A DNA stretch of 10,623 nt, taken from NCBI GenBank assembly GCA_937915975.1, contig CALGGL010000093.1, forward strand, positions 1 to 10,623, written 5' to 3'. The notes under the pieces are model-generated. The model was not told the DNA's origin. It saw only the letters and a program-made list of their open reading frames with translations, and searched no databases. Positions 1 to 6,526 of this stretch are shown here, piece after piece; within the stretch, counting starts at the first letter, position 1, and every line of letters starts with the position of its first letter. Position numbers and translations under genes: made by a program. The stretch comes from an uncultured Lachnospiraceae bacterium. Lineage in GTDB: Bacteria > Bacillota > Clostridia > Lachnospirales > Lachnospiraceae.

Positions 1-726
1 GCTAAGAAGAAGCTTGCAGATGCTAACCTTCGTCTCGTTGTAAGTATTGCCAAAAGGTATGTGGGAAGAGGCATGCTTTTCCTTGACCTGATTCAGGAAG
101 GAAATCTTGGCCTTATTAAGGCTGTAGAGAAGTTTGACTACAGAAAGGGATATAAATTCTCTACCTATGCAACATGGTGGATAAGACAGGCAATAACAAG
201 AGCTATTGCAGATCAGGCAAGAACAATTCGTATTCCGGTTCATATGGTTGAAACAATAAATAAATTAATCAGAGTATCAAGACAGCTTCTTCAGGAGCTT
301 GGAAGAGAACCTCTTCCTGAAGAAATTGCTGAGGAGATGGATATTCCTGTTGAAAGAGTAAGAGAAATACTTAAGATATCTCAGGAGCCTGTTTCTCTTG
401 AGACACCTATCGGTGAAGAGGAGGATAGCCATCTTGGAGATTTTATTCAGGATGAGAATGTTCCTGTTCCTGCTGAGGCGGCTGCATTTACATTATTGAA
501 GGAGCAGCTTGTTGATGTCCTCGGTACACTTACCGAAAGAGAACAGAAGGTACTTAGGCTCAGATTTGGATTGGATGACGGAAGAGCAAGAACTCTCGAA
601 GAGGTAGGTAAGGAATTCAATGTAACAAGAGAGCGTATAAGACAGATAGAAGCAAAGGCATTAAGAAAATTAAGACATCCGAGCAGAAGCAGAAAGCTTA
701 AGGATTATCTTGATGATAATAACTAA
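1..726 (+). CDS. rpoD: RNA polymerase primary sigma factor (sigma-70/RpoD), 5' end missing
   Basis: The reading frame is open from base 1 and encodes the last 241 residues of the housekeeping sigma factor; the start lies outside the window. Region 2 is visible from the first residues ([20 protein letters not shown]), then the [18 protein letters not shown] core-binding helix and the [18 protein letters not shown] segment of regions 2.3-2.4, which melts and reads the -10 element. Region 3 follows ([15 protein letters not shown]). Region 4 ends the protein, with the helix-turn-helix [20 protein letters not shown] that reads the -35 element, and the typical RpoD tail [15 protein letters not shown]. 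The RpoD-type rather than alternative-sigma assignment rests on the full region 3 and this tail. It is the first visible gene of the cluster; trmK starts 24 nt after the stop. In related Clostridia dnaG usually lies upstream (family knowledge, not visible here). Confidence 0.97.
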   Translation, partial: AKKKLADANLRLVVSIAKRYVGRGMLFLDLIQEGNLGLIKAVEKFDYRKGYKFSTYATWWIRQAITRAIADQARTIRIPVHMVETINKLIRVSRQLLQELGREPLPEEIAEEMDIPVERVREILKISQEPVSLETPIGEEEDSHLGDFIQDENVPVPAEAAAFTLLKEQLVDVLGTLTEREQKVLRLRFGLDDGRARTLEEVGKEFNVTRERIRQIEAKALRKLRHPSRSRKLKDYLDDNN

Positions 727-750
727 AATTATTATTTTGGAGAATTTACT

Positions 751-1605
751 ATGGTAAAGGTTAAGCTTTCGCCAAGGATGCAGGCAGTGGCAGATATGGC
801 CTGCAAAAGCAGGGAACACAGGGATGTACTATGCAAGAGTGCAGATAACAAGGACAAGCTTTGTGTAAGAGAAGACCACCCGGATGTGCCTTGTGAAAAA
901 ACAGTTGCAGATATAGGCTGTGACCATGCCTTTGTATCCATTTATCTTGTGAGCCAAAAATTCTTTGATAAGGCTATCGCGATGGATGTAAAAAAAGGAC
1001 CGCTTTTGATAGCCGAGAAAAATATAGAGCTTTACGGTGTTTCCGATAAAGTTGTTACCAGACTTTCCGATGGCTTTGATAAGCTTGACGTATGTGAAGC
1101 CGATACGGCTGTCATGGCCGGTATGGGCGGAGAGCTTATGGTTGATATTTTAAGAAGGGGAAGCTTACATACAAACAACGGAATCAGTCTTGTTCTGCAG
1201 CCTCAATCCGAACCGGAAAAGGTAAGAAAGTATATCCTTGATATCGGCTATAAAATCACTGATGAGATTATGCTTATCGATGAGGAAAAGTATTATGTGG
1301 TAATAAGGGCCGATAAGTGTGATAATGCAGATAAGAAAAATAAATCGGATAAATGTGATGCGGCTGATAATAAGCATTATAAGTCTGATGATAAACCATA
1401 TAATCATAGTGAACTTTTATACGGAAGAATCCTGATAGAAAAAAAGGATATCATTCTAAAAGAATACCTTGAAAAACAACTTGATAAAAATAATAAGCTT
1501 ATAATATCCTTAGAGGCTGCGGGAACGGAGCATGCATTAAGGAAAATAGAAGAATTAAGGCAGGAAGAACGTTATATAAAGGATGTTTTGAACAAGATAA
1601 GTTAA
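751..1605 (+). CDS. trmK: tRNA (adenine22-N1)-methyltransferase TrmK, with two repeat insertions
   Basis: TrmK-family (COG2384) SAM-dependent enzyme that methylates N1 of A22 in tRNA; cytosolic. The family opening LSPRMQAVADM (residues 6-16) and SAM motif I ADIGCDHA (53-60) are clear, followed by AIAMDV (75-80) and the catalytic-region AGMGG (123-127). LQPQSEPEKVRKYI and a C-terminal helical coiled stretch complete the family pattern. The start has a TGGAG ribosome site 8 nt upstream. At 284 residues it is longer than the usual 225-240. The excess sits in two low-complexity inserts: residues 18-47, three 10-residue units each starting with Cys, between the opening and SAM motif I; and about residues 188-219, 12-residue units starting DKCD, after YYVVIRA. 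Both keep the frame, so the gene reads as functional. The position after rpoD and before the nif3-like gene is the usual one in Firmicutes. Whether the inserts affect activity is unknown. Confidence 0.9.
   Translation: MVKVKLSPRMQAVADMACKSREHRDVLCKSADNKDKLCVREDHPDVPCEKTVADIGCDHAFVSIYLVSQKFFDKAIAMDVKKGPLLIAEKNIELYGVSDKVVTRLSDGFDKLDVCEADTAVMAGMGGELMVDILRRGSLHTNNGISLVLQPQSEPEKVRKYILDIGYKITDEIMLIDEEKYYVVIRADKCDNADKKNKSDKCDAADNKHYKSDDKPYNHSELLYGRILIEKKDIILKEYLEKQLDKNNKLIISLEAAGTEHALRKIEELRQEERYIKDVLNKIS
802..891 (+). repeat. 30-bp tandem repeat, 3 units, inside trmK
   Basis: Three consecutive 30-bp units start at 802, 832 and 862, with a partial fourth at 892. Each encodes a 10-residue unit beginning with Cys (C18, C28, C38, then C48): CKSREHRDVL, CKSADNKDKL, CVREDHPDVP, CEKT. 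The units are clearly diverged at DNA level, so the expansion is not recent. It lies where other TrmK proteins have a short loop before the SAM-binding motif. Confidence 0.75.
1312..1398 (+). repeat. 36-bp tandem repeat, about 2.3 units, inside trmK
   Basis: Units start at 1312 and 1348, with a degenerate third from about 1384. They encode DKCDNADKKNKS, DKCDAADNKHYK and then SDDKPYNH. Composition (Asp, Lys, Asn, Ser, Cys) resembles the first trmK insert, and both share the string TGCAGATAA. The site corresponds to the loop between the YYVVIRA strand and the C-terminal helical part of TrmK. Confidence 0.65.
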
Positions 1606-1641
1606 AATATGTTAATGAAAAGATTGCGTGAGGAGTAGGAT

Positions 1642-2415
1642 ATGCTTTGTAGTGAGATAGTTAGTATACTTGATAAACAGTCTCCGCCGGAGTACGCTCT
1701 TGACTGGGACAATGTGGGACTTTTGGTCGGAAGAAAGAACAAGGAAGTTAAAAAGCTCCTTCTTGTAGTTGATGCTACAAGAGAGGTTTGTGAATATGCT
1801 ATTGAAAACGGCTTTGATATGATTGTATCGCATCATCCTATGATATTCAAAAGTGTAAAAAAGATAAATGACGGTTCGGTATTGGGTGAGAAGATATTAT
1901 CTCTTGCAGAGGCAGGAGTTTGCTATTATGCCATGCATACTAATTTTGATACCAAGGGCGGCATGGGTAAAGAGGCTGCAAAAATATTAGGACTTAAAAA
2001 TATGGAGGTCCTTGAAGAGACCTTGAACGGAGAGGGAATAGGAGAGGTCGGTATAGCCGATAAGGTCTATTCTTTATATGAATATGCACAGCTTGTAAAA
2101 GAAAAATTTGATTTGAATAATGTGATAATTTACGGAAATAAGGATACCAAAATTGAGAAAATTGCTATCTGCCCAGGTTCGGGAAAGAGCGTAATTGGTG
2201 AAGCAATTTTAAAAAATGCAGACTGCCTGATAACAGGAGATATAGGACATCATGACGGTATAGATGCTGTTGAGGCAGGACTTACGATTATAGATGCGTC
2301 GCATTATGGAATAGAAAAGATTTTTATGACATATATGTATAATTATCTGAAGGATTTTCTTACTGATGTCGATATGGAAATTCTTGATGTGGGTACGCCT
2401 TTTGAAGTTGTATAG
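1642..2415 (+). CDS. Nif3-like dinuclear metal-centre protein (YqfO/YbgI family)
   Basis: Member of the Nif3/YqfO/YbgI family, cytosolic proteins that form hexameric toroids with a two-metal site in each subunit; the biochemical role is not settled (a GTP-cyclohydrolase-I-type-2 label is often copied onto it). Visible family features: DWDNVGLLVG (residues 21-30), SHHPMIF with H64 and H65, HTNFD (H99, D103), ITGDIGHHD with H202 and H203, and IDASHYGIEK with H220 and E224. Together these supply the expected metal ligands. At 257 residues it is the short form without the middle PII-like insert of the ~370-residue versions. The start is supported by GAGGAGTAGG just upstream of ATG. It begins 36 nt after trmK and ends 10 nt before the kinase gene, consistent with one transcript. 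The trmK-nif3-like pairing is common in Firmicutes and suggests, without proving, a link to nucleic-acid metabolism. Confidence 0.93.
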   Translation: MLCSEIVSILDKQSPPEYALDWDNVGLLVGRKNKEVKKLLLVVDATREVCEYAIENGFDMIVSHHPMIFKSVKKINDGSVLGEKILSLAEAGVCYYAMHTNFDTKGGMGKEAAKILGLKNMEVLEETLNGEGIGEVGIADKVYSLYEYAQLVKEKFDLNNVIIYGNKDTKIEKIAICPGSGKSVIGEAILKNADCLITGDIGHHDGIDAVEAGLTIIDASHYGIEKIFMTYMYNYLKDFLTDVDMEILDVGTPFEVV

Positions 2416-2425
2416 GGGGGATTAT

Positions 2426-4102
2426 ATGGACAAAATAACTGTTAGTATGAGCGATAAAAAATATACTGTTGATAAGGAGATTTCCATTAAGGAATTCATC
2501 GATGAGTATGTTGGGGATACAGAGCATGAATTTCTGCTTGCGATGAAGGACGGTAAGCTTACGGAGCTTGGCAGGAAGATAAAGAAGAACTGCCACATCG
2601 AGCTTATAACAAGAGGCTCGGTAATGGGTTATGATACATACAGAAGAAGTCTTACGCTTCTTATGGTTAAGGCATTTGCGGATATTCTCGAAACAAAAAA
2701 GGATTATGCGGTAAATGTGCTTTATTCTATGGGAACAGGATACTACTGCAAGCTTATTAACAGACTTGATGATAATAAAACCGTAAAACCGGATGATGAG
2801 TTGATTAATAGGGTTAAGAACAGAATGAAGGAACTTGTAGAGCAGGATATAAAAATCTACAAGATGTCAATAAGTGTTGAGGATGCGATTACAAGATTTG
2901 AGAAGCAGGGAAGATTTGATAAAGCTAATCTTTTCAAATACAGACGTGCTTCAAAGGTTAATATATATAATTTAGACGGATATGAGGACTACTTCTACGG
3001 ATATATGGTTTTTTCGTCCGGATACCTTTCGTGCTTTGATTTGTTTTCTTATGATGACGGTTTTGTGCTTATGTCACCGAATAAGCAGGATTACAGTACC
3101 ATACCGGAATTTAAGCCGCAGACAAAGCTTTTTGATGTTCTTAAGACCTCGGATGAATGGGGTAGGATGTTAAATGTCAATACTGTAGGTGAACTCAATA
3201 ATTCCATAACCACAGGTGATATAAGAGAGCTTATGCTGGCACAGGAGGCGCTTCAGGAAAAGCAGATAGCAGATATAGCCGAGATGATTAAGGAAGACGG
3301 AAGAAAGATTGTACTTATAGCAGGTCCTTCATCATCGGGAAAAACAACATTTTCACACCGTTTAAGTGTGCAGCTTCGTGCTCACGGTTTAAGACCGTAT
3401 CCGCTGGAACTTGACAACTACTTTGTGAACAGGGATGAGACACCGAAGGATGAAAACGGTAATTATGATTTTGAATGTATAGAAGCCATGGATTTGAAGC
3501 TTTTTAATTCAGATATGAAAAGACTTCTTAATGGTGAGGAGATAGAGATTCCGACCTTTAATTTCACAATCGGACTTAAGGAATATAAGGGAAAGAAGCT
3601 TAAGCTTAACAAGGGGGATGTTCTTGTTGCGGAGGGAATACATGCTTTAAATCCTCTTATGACAAAGGAGCTTCCGGATGAAAGTAAATTTAAGATTTAC
3701 ATTAGTGCACTTACTCAGATTAATATAGATGAACATAACAGAATACCTACAACCGACGGACGTCTTATAAGACGAATTGTGCGTGATGCAAGGACTAGGG
3801 GAAATGACGCACAAAGAACCATATCCATGTGGCCGTCGGTAAGACGTGGTGAGGAAAAATACATTTTCCCGTTCCAGGAACAGGCGGATGTTATGTTTAA
3901 CTCTGCATTAATTCATGAGTTAAGTGTGATAAAACAATATGCTGAACCGCTTTTATTTGCTGTGCCGAGAGACAGCTTCGAGTACTACGAGGCAAAAAGA
4001 CTTTTGAAGTTCTTGGATTATTTCGTAGGACTTGAGGTCACTAACATTCCTAAGAATTCTATTATCAGGGAGTTTGTGGGTGGAGGCTGCTTTGGGCTAT
4101 AG
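2426..4102 (+). CDS. Uridine kinase-like nucleoside kinase with N-terminal TGS domain
   Basis: A 558-residue protein with two parts. The first ~65 residues (MDKITVSMSDKKYTVDKEIS onward) form a ubiquitin-fold TGS-like domain, followed by a region (about 66-270) resembling the second N-terminal domain of threonyl-tRNA synthetase. The C-terminal half is a phosphoribulokinase/uridine-kinase P-loop domain: Walker A GPSSSGKT at 300-307, then LELDNYFVNRDETPKDENG, which fits the uridine kinase substrate loop, and later LVAEGIHALNP and RIPTTDGRLIRRIVRD. Family knowledge indicates ATP-dependent phosphorylation of a nucleoside, probably uridine/cytidine; the exact substrate is inferred. The start at 2426 has GGGGGG 10 nt after the upstream stop and begins directly with the TGS domain. 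An in-frame ATG at 2366 lies inside the nif3-like gene and is unlikely. asnB follows after 32 nt. Confidence 0.88.
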   Translation: MDKITVSMSDKKYTVDKEISIKEFIDEYVGDTEHEFLLAMKDGKLTELGRKIKKNCHIELITRGSVMGYDTYRRSLTLLMVKAFADILETKKDYAVNVLYSMGTGYYCKLINRLDDNKTVKPDDELINRVKNRMKELVEQDIKIYKMSISVEDAITRFEKQGRFDKANLFKYRRASKVNIYNLDGYEDYFYGYMVFSSGYLSCFDLFSYDDGFVLMSPNKQDYSTIPEFKPQTKLFDVLKTSDEWGRMLNVNTVGELNNSITTGDIRELMLAQEALQEKQIADIAEMIKEDGRKIVLIAGPSSSGKTTFSHRLSVQLRAHGLRPYPLELDNYFVNRDETPKDENGNYDFECIEAMDLKLFNSDMKRLLNGEEIEIPTFNFTIGLKEYKGKKLKLNKGDVLVAEGIHALNPLMTKELPDESKFKIYISALTQINIDEHNRIPTTDGRLIRRIVRDARTRGNDAQRTISMWPSVRRGEEKYIFPFQEQADVMFNSALIHELSVIKQYAEPLLFAVPRDSFEYYEAKRLLKFLDYFVGLEVTNIPKNSIIREFVGGGCFGL

Positions 4103-4134
4103 CAACAAAAACAACTGAAAGGATGACATATGCG

Positions 4135-5985
4135 ATGTGTGGAATTTGTGGTTTTACAGGGGAGAAAAATGACAGCTACAAGGACGTGCTGACAAACATG
4201 ATGAATAAGATTATTCACAGGGGACCTGATTCGGAAGGACAGTATATAGATGACGGGATATACTTAGGCTTCAGAAGATTAAGTATAATTGATCTTGATA
4301 ACGGTTCCCAGCCCATGTCCAATCAGACAAAGGATGTTACGGTTGTATTTAACGGTGAGATATACAACTATAAGGAGCTTCGTAAGGAGCTTATGGAAAA
4401 GGGCTATGAATTTCAGAACAATTCCGATACCGAAACTCTTATTCACGGATATGAGGAATACGGAACAGACCTCGTTAATCATTTAAGAGGTATGTTTGCG
4501 TTTGTTATATGGGATAAGAAGAAAAAACTTGCCTTTGGTGCAAGAGATCATTTCGGAATTAAACCGTTTTATTACGGACTTATAAATAATAATCTTGTTT
4601 TCGGTTCCGAGATAAAGAGTATTCTTGAATATCCTGAGTATAAAAAGGAGGTAAACCTTGAGGCTCTTCAGGCTTATCTTACATTTCAGTATTCAGTGCT
4701 TCCGGAGACATTTTTTAAGGGAATCTATAAGCTTATGCCGGGACATTATATGGTTTATAAGGACGGAAAGCTTGAGATTACCAGATACTTTGAACCTACC
4801 TTTGAACCGGAAAAGGGACTTACGAAGGATGAGTGGGTCAAGCGTATAGATGAGGCGACAAAGAACTCGGTTGACTATCATATGATAAGTGATGTTGAGG
4901 TTGCATCGCTTTTATCAAGCGGAGTTGATTCAAGCTATCTTGTGGCACGATACAGCGGAACCAAGACCTTTACGGTTGGCTTTGAAAATGACGGATACGC
5001 AGAGATAGACTATGCAAAGAGATTATCTAAAAAGCTTAAGCTTGAAAATTATGATAAGACTATTACCTCGGACGAGTACTGGGAGGTGCTGCCTAAGGTT
5101 CAGTATCATATGGACGAGCCTTTAGCCGATGCTTCCTGTATAGCACTTTACTTTGTAGACAGAGAGGCAGCAAAGCAGGTTAAGGTTGTCCTTTCGGGCG
5201 AGGGCGCTGATGAATTCTTCGGAGGATATAATATCTATCATGAGCCGTTTTCTTTAAAGGCATTTAAGAAGATACCGAAGCCTGTAAAGATGGTAATGAA
5301 GGGCATAGCACAGATCGGACCGAATGTAAAGGGTAAGAATTTTATAATTAGAGGATGTACTCCTTTGCGTGAACGTTTTGTGGGTAATGCCTTCAGATTT
5401 AATGAAAAAGAAGCTTCTAAAATAATGAAGCTTCCGAAGGGAATGTCGAAGAAATACATTCAGGATATAACAGGAGCTTTTTATGATAAGGCTGAGGCAG
5501 CAGACTATGATGATGTTACCAAGATGCAGTATATAGATATGAACTTCTGGCTTATAGGTGATATACTTCTGAAGGCGGATAAGATGAGTATGGCTCATTC
5601 ACTTGAATCAAGAGTTCCTTTTCTTGATAAGGAGCTTTTTGAAACTGCCAGACGAATTCCAACTGAATTTAAGATACATGATAAAACTACAAAGTATGCA
5701 TTTAGAGAATGCGCCAATAAATATCTTCCTAAAGAAGTAGCATCCAAGAAAAAACTCGGCTTCCCTGTACCGATAGCAAAATGGCTTAGACAGGATGATT
5801 GTTATGCCAAGCTTAAAGAAGCATTTACAAGTGAGGCAGCAGAGCGATTCTTCTATACGGACAAGCTTGTTGCCATGCTTGACAGACACAAATCAGGCAA
5901 GCAGGATATGAGTAAAAAAATCTGGACAGTATACATGTTTTTAATCTGGTATGATATCTATTTTAATGACAAGATACCTGCTTAA
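4135..5985 (+). CDS. asnB: Asparagine synthetase (glutamine-hydrolysing), class II amidotransferase
   Basis: Converts aspartate to asparagine using ATP and glutamine in the cytosol. The start at 4135 is chosen because class II amidotransferases use the Cys exposed after Met removal as nucleophile: the protein then begins MCGICGF. The ATG at 4123 would bury that Cys, and GAAAGGA lies 12 nt before 4135. The N-terminal glutaminase domain (about 2-190) shows IIHRGPDSEG, FRRLSIIDL, FNGEIYNY, SDTETLIHGYEEYG and RGMFAFVIWD. The C-terminal synthetase domain has the pyrophosphate loop SSGVDSS at 261-267, then YHMDEPLADAS, LSGEGADEFFGGYN, and KADKMSMAHSLESRVPFLD. The length of 616 residues fits AsnB/AsnO-type enzymes. 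It is the last gene of the plus-strand cluster; the large palindrome begins on its stop codon. I see no T-box or other amino-acid-responsive leader before it. An asparagine-synthase-like enzyme acting on another substrate is less likely because all core motifs are present. Confidence 0.94.
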   Translation: MCGICGFTGEKNDSYKDVLTNMMNKIIHRGPDSEGQYIDDGIYLGFRRLSIIDLDNGSQPMSNQTKDVTVVFNGEIYNYKELRKELMEKGYEFQNNSDTETLIHGYEEYGTDLVNHLRGMFAFVIWDKKKKLAFGARDHFGIKPFYYGLINNNLVFGSEIKSILEYPEYKKEVNLEALQAYLTFQYSVLPETFFKGIYKLMPGHYMVYKDGKLEITRYFEPTFEPEKGLTKDEWVKRIDEATKNSVDYHMISDVEVASLLSSGVDSSYLVARYSGTKTFTVGFENDGYAEIDYAKRLSKKLKLENYDKTITSDEYWEVLPKVQYHMDEPLADASCIALYFVDREAAKQVKVVLSGEGADEFFGGYNIYHEPFSLKAFKKIPKPVKMVMKGIAQIGPNVKGKNFIIRGCTPLRERFVGNAFRFNEKEASKIMKLPKGMSKKYIQDITGAFYDKAEAADYDDVTKMQYIDMNFWLIGDILLKADKMSMAHSLESRVPFLDKELFETARRIPTEFKIHDKTTKYAFRECANKYLPKEVASKKKLGFPVPIAKWLRQDDCYAKLKEAFTSEAAERFFYTDKLVAMLDRHKSGKQDMSKKIWTVYMFLIWYDIYFNDKIPA

Positions 5986-6281
5986 TTGTGCCATGAGGTG
6001 TGAGCCTTGTCACATATATGCTATAGTTACAGCACATCATATAAAAACAGGTCTATATGTTAGCAAGTCATCAATTTGCTAAATCAAAGCGCTCAATTCT
6101 TTATAAGTGCTAAAAATCGAAAACTCGCTACGCTCAAACAGTTCGATTTTTTTAACGCACTTATATTCGAATTTTCGCTTTTGATTAAACGCAAATCGGA
6201 CTAAATGCTAACATATAGACCTGTTTTTTATGATGTGCGCTAACCTTTTTTGTGACAAGGCTCACACCTCATGATATAATT
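5984..6281. repeat. ~290-bp near-perfect palindrome, MITE-like
   Basis: Almost the whole asnB-downstream spacer folds on itself. The outer arms 5992-6014 and 6251-6273 are a perfect 23-bp inverted repeat (starting CATGAGGTGTGAGCC). Arms 6032-6065 and 6206-6238 pair at 33 positions with one extra T on the left. Further in, 6066-6069/6199-6202, 6074-6079/6191-6196, 6081-6090/6177-6186, 6095-6099/6169-6173, 6103-6110/6157-6164 and 6112-6121/6142-6151 pair in order, leaving a 20-nt apex loop at 6122-6141 that contains CTCGCTACGCTC. A weaker base pairs AATT at 5984-5987 with AATT at 6278-6281. I find no credible ORF and no clear target duplication. A miniature inverted-repeat element is the best reading; a giant structured RNA is the alternative. 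Confidence 0.8.
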
Positions 6282-6288
6282 CTTTTTT
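6251..6288 (+). terminator. Possible terminator function of the palindrome's 3' arm plus T6 tract
   Basis: The right arm of the palindrome (6251-6273), its weak AT base (6278-6281) and the run TTTTTT at 6283-6288 together have the order of an intrinsic terminator for asnB. However, the stem is far longer than usual and the GC-rich part ends about 9 nt before the T tract, so termination is inferred. No other terminator is visible before the promoter at 6361. Confidence 0.35.
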
Positions 6289-6299
6289 AAATGATACAC

Positions 6300-6320
6300 T
6301 TAGTATCTGAATAATACTAA
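6300..6320. repeat. Short inverted repeat TTAGTAT/ATACTAA
   Basis: Perfect 7-bp arms at 6300-6306 and 6314-6320 with a 7-nt loop. It is AT-only except for one G-C pair and is not followed by a T tract, so it is weak as an RNA hairpin. It could be a protein-binding site about 40 bp upstream of the -35 element of the next gene. No function can be assigned. Confidence 0.3.
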
Positions 6321-6360
6321 CATATCTCTCTATAAAAAATTTTTTGTGTAAAAAAGTTTA

Positions 6361-6389
6361 GTGACAGATTGATATATATGATGTATAAT
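6361..6389 (+). promoter_or_regulatory. Sigma-70-type promoter for the 246-residue orphan gene
   Basis: GTGACA at 6361-6366 (5 of 6 matches to the -35 consensus), a 17-nt spacer, and a perfect TATAAT at 6384-6389. The expected start of transcription is near 6396, giving a leader of about 130 nt before the ATG at 6525. The upstream DNA (6332-6357) has A and T runs that could act as an UP-like element. Confidence 0.7.
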
Positions 6390-6430
6390 ATTAATTAGTT
6401 AGAATGTGCGTGATTTACAATTTAATATAT

Positions 6431-6475
6431 ATAGCTGAAGCATAGTTGGGGGACTATTCTGTAATAACAGCTTAT
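6431..6475 (+). promoter_or_regulatory. Leader stem-loop with a G5 loop, unassigned
   Basis: Within the predicted 5' leader, AGCTG (6433-6437) pairs with CAGCT (6468-6472). Inside it ATAGT (6442-6446) pairs with ACTAT (6453-6457), closing the loop TGGGGG. A nested, compact fold placed shortly after the predicted transcription start suggests an RNA regulatory element. It matches no riboswitch consensus I recognise, and no C-rich partner for the G run is obvious nearby. Confidence 0.35.
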
Positions 6476-6502
6476 TTTACTATAACTGGTTGAGTGTGAT
6501 AT

Positions 6503-6526
6503 ATAGGCGAAAGGAGGAGGGCCTAT
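6503..6526 (+). promoter_or_regulatory. Hairpin presenting the ribosome site in its loop and the start codon in its stem
   Basis: ATAGGC (6503-6508) pairs exactly with GCCTAT (6521-6526), and a U-G pair is possible outside it. The 12-nt loop GAAAGGAGGAGG is an almost ideal Shine-Dalgarno sequence, while the A and U of the start codon at 6525 lie in the stem. Such a layout can either hold back the start codon or display the ribosome site; which applies here is inference. Confidence 0.45.

Noticed and set aside
2366..2425. ATG at 2366 as start of the nucleoside kinase
   Set aside because: It overlaps the end of the nif3-like gene by 50 bases, lacks a ribosome site, and the extra residues do not belong to the TGS domain.
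4123..4134. ATG at 4123 as the asnB start
   Set aside because: It would place four residues before the Met-Cys that must become the free N-terminal nucleophile, and it directly abuts the ribosome site with no spacing.
4103..4134. T-box or other leader in front of asnB
   Set aside because: The gap from the kinase stop is only 32 nt and holds just a ribosome site.
6369..6389. TTGATA at 6369 as the -35 element for TATAAT at 6384
   Set aside because: The spacer would be only 9 nt. GTGACA at 6361 gives the correct 17-nt spacing.
6431..6524. Known riboswitch (c-di-GMP, preQ1, SAM, fluoride classes considered)
   Set aside because: None of the conserved core sequences of these classes that I know is present.
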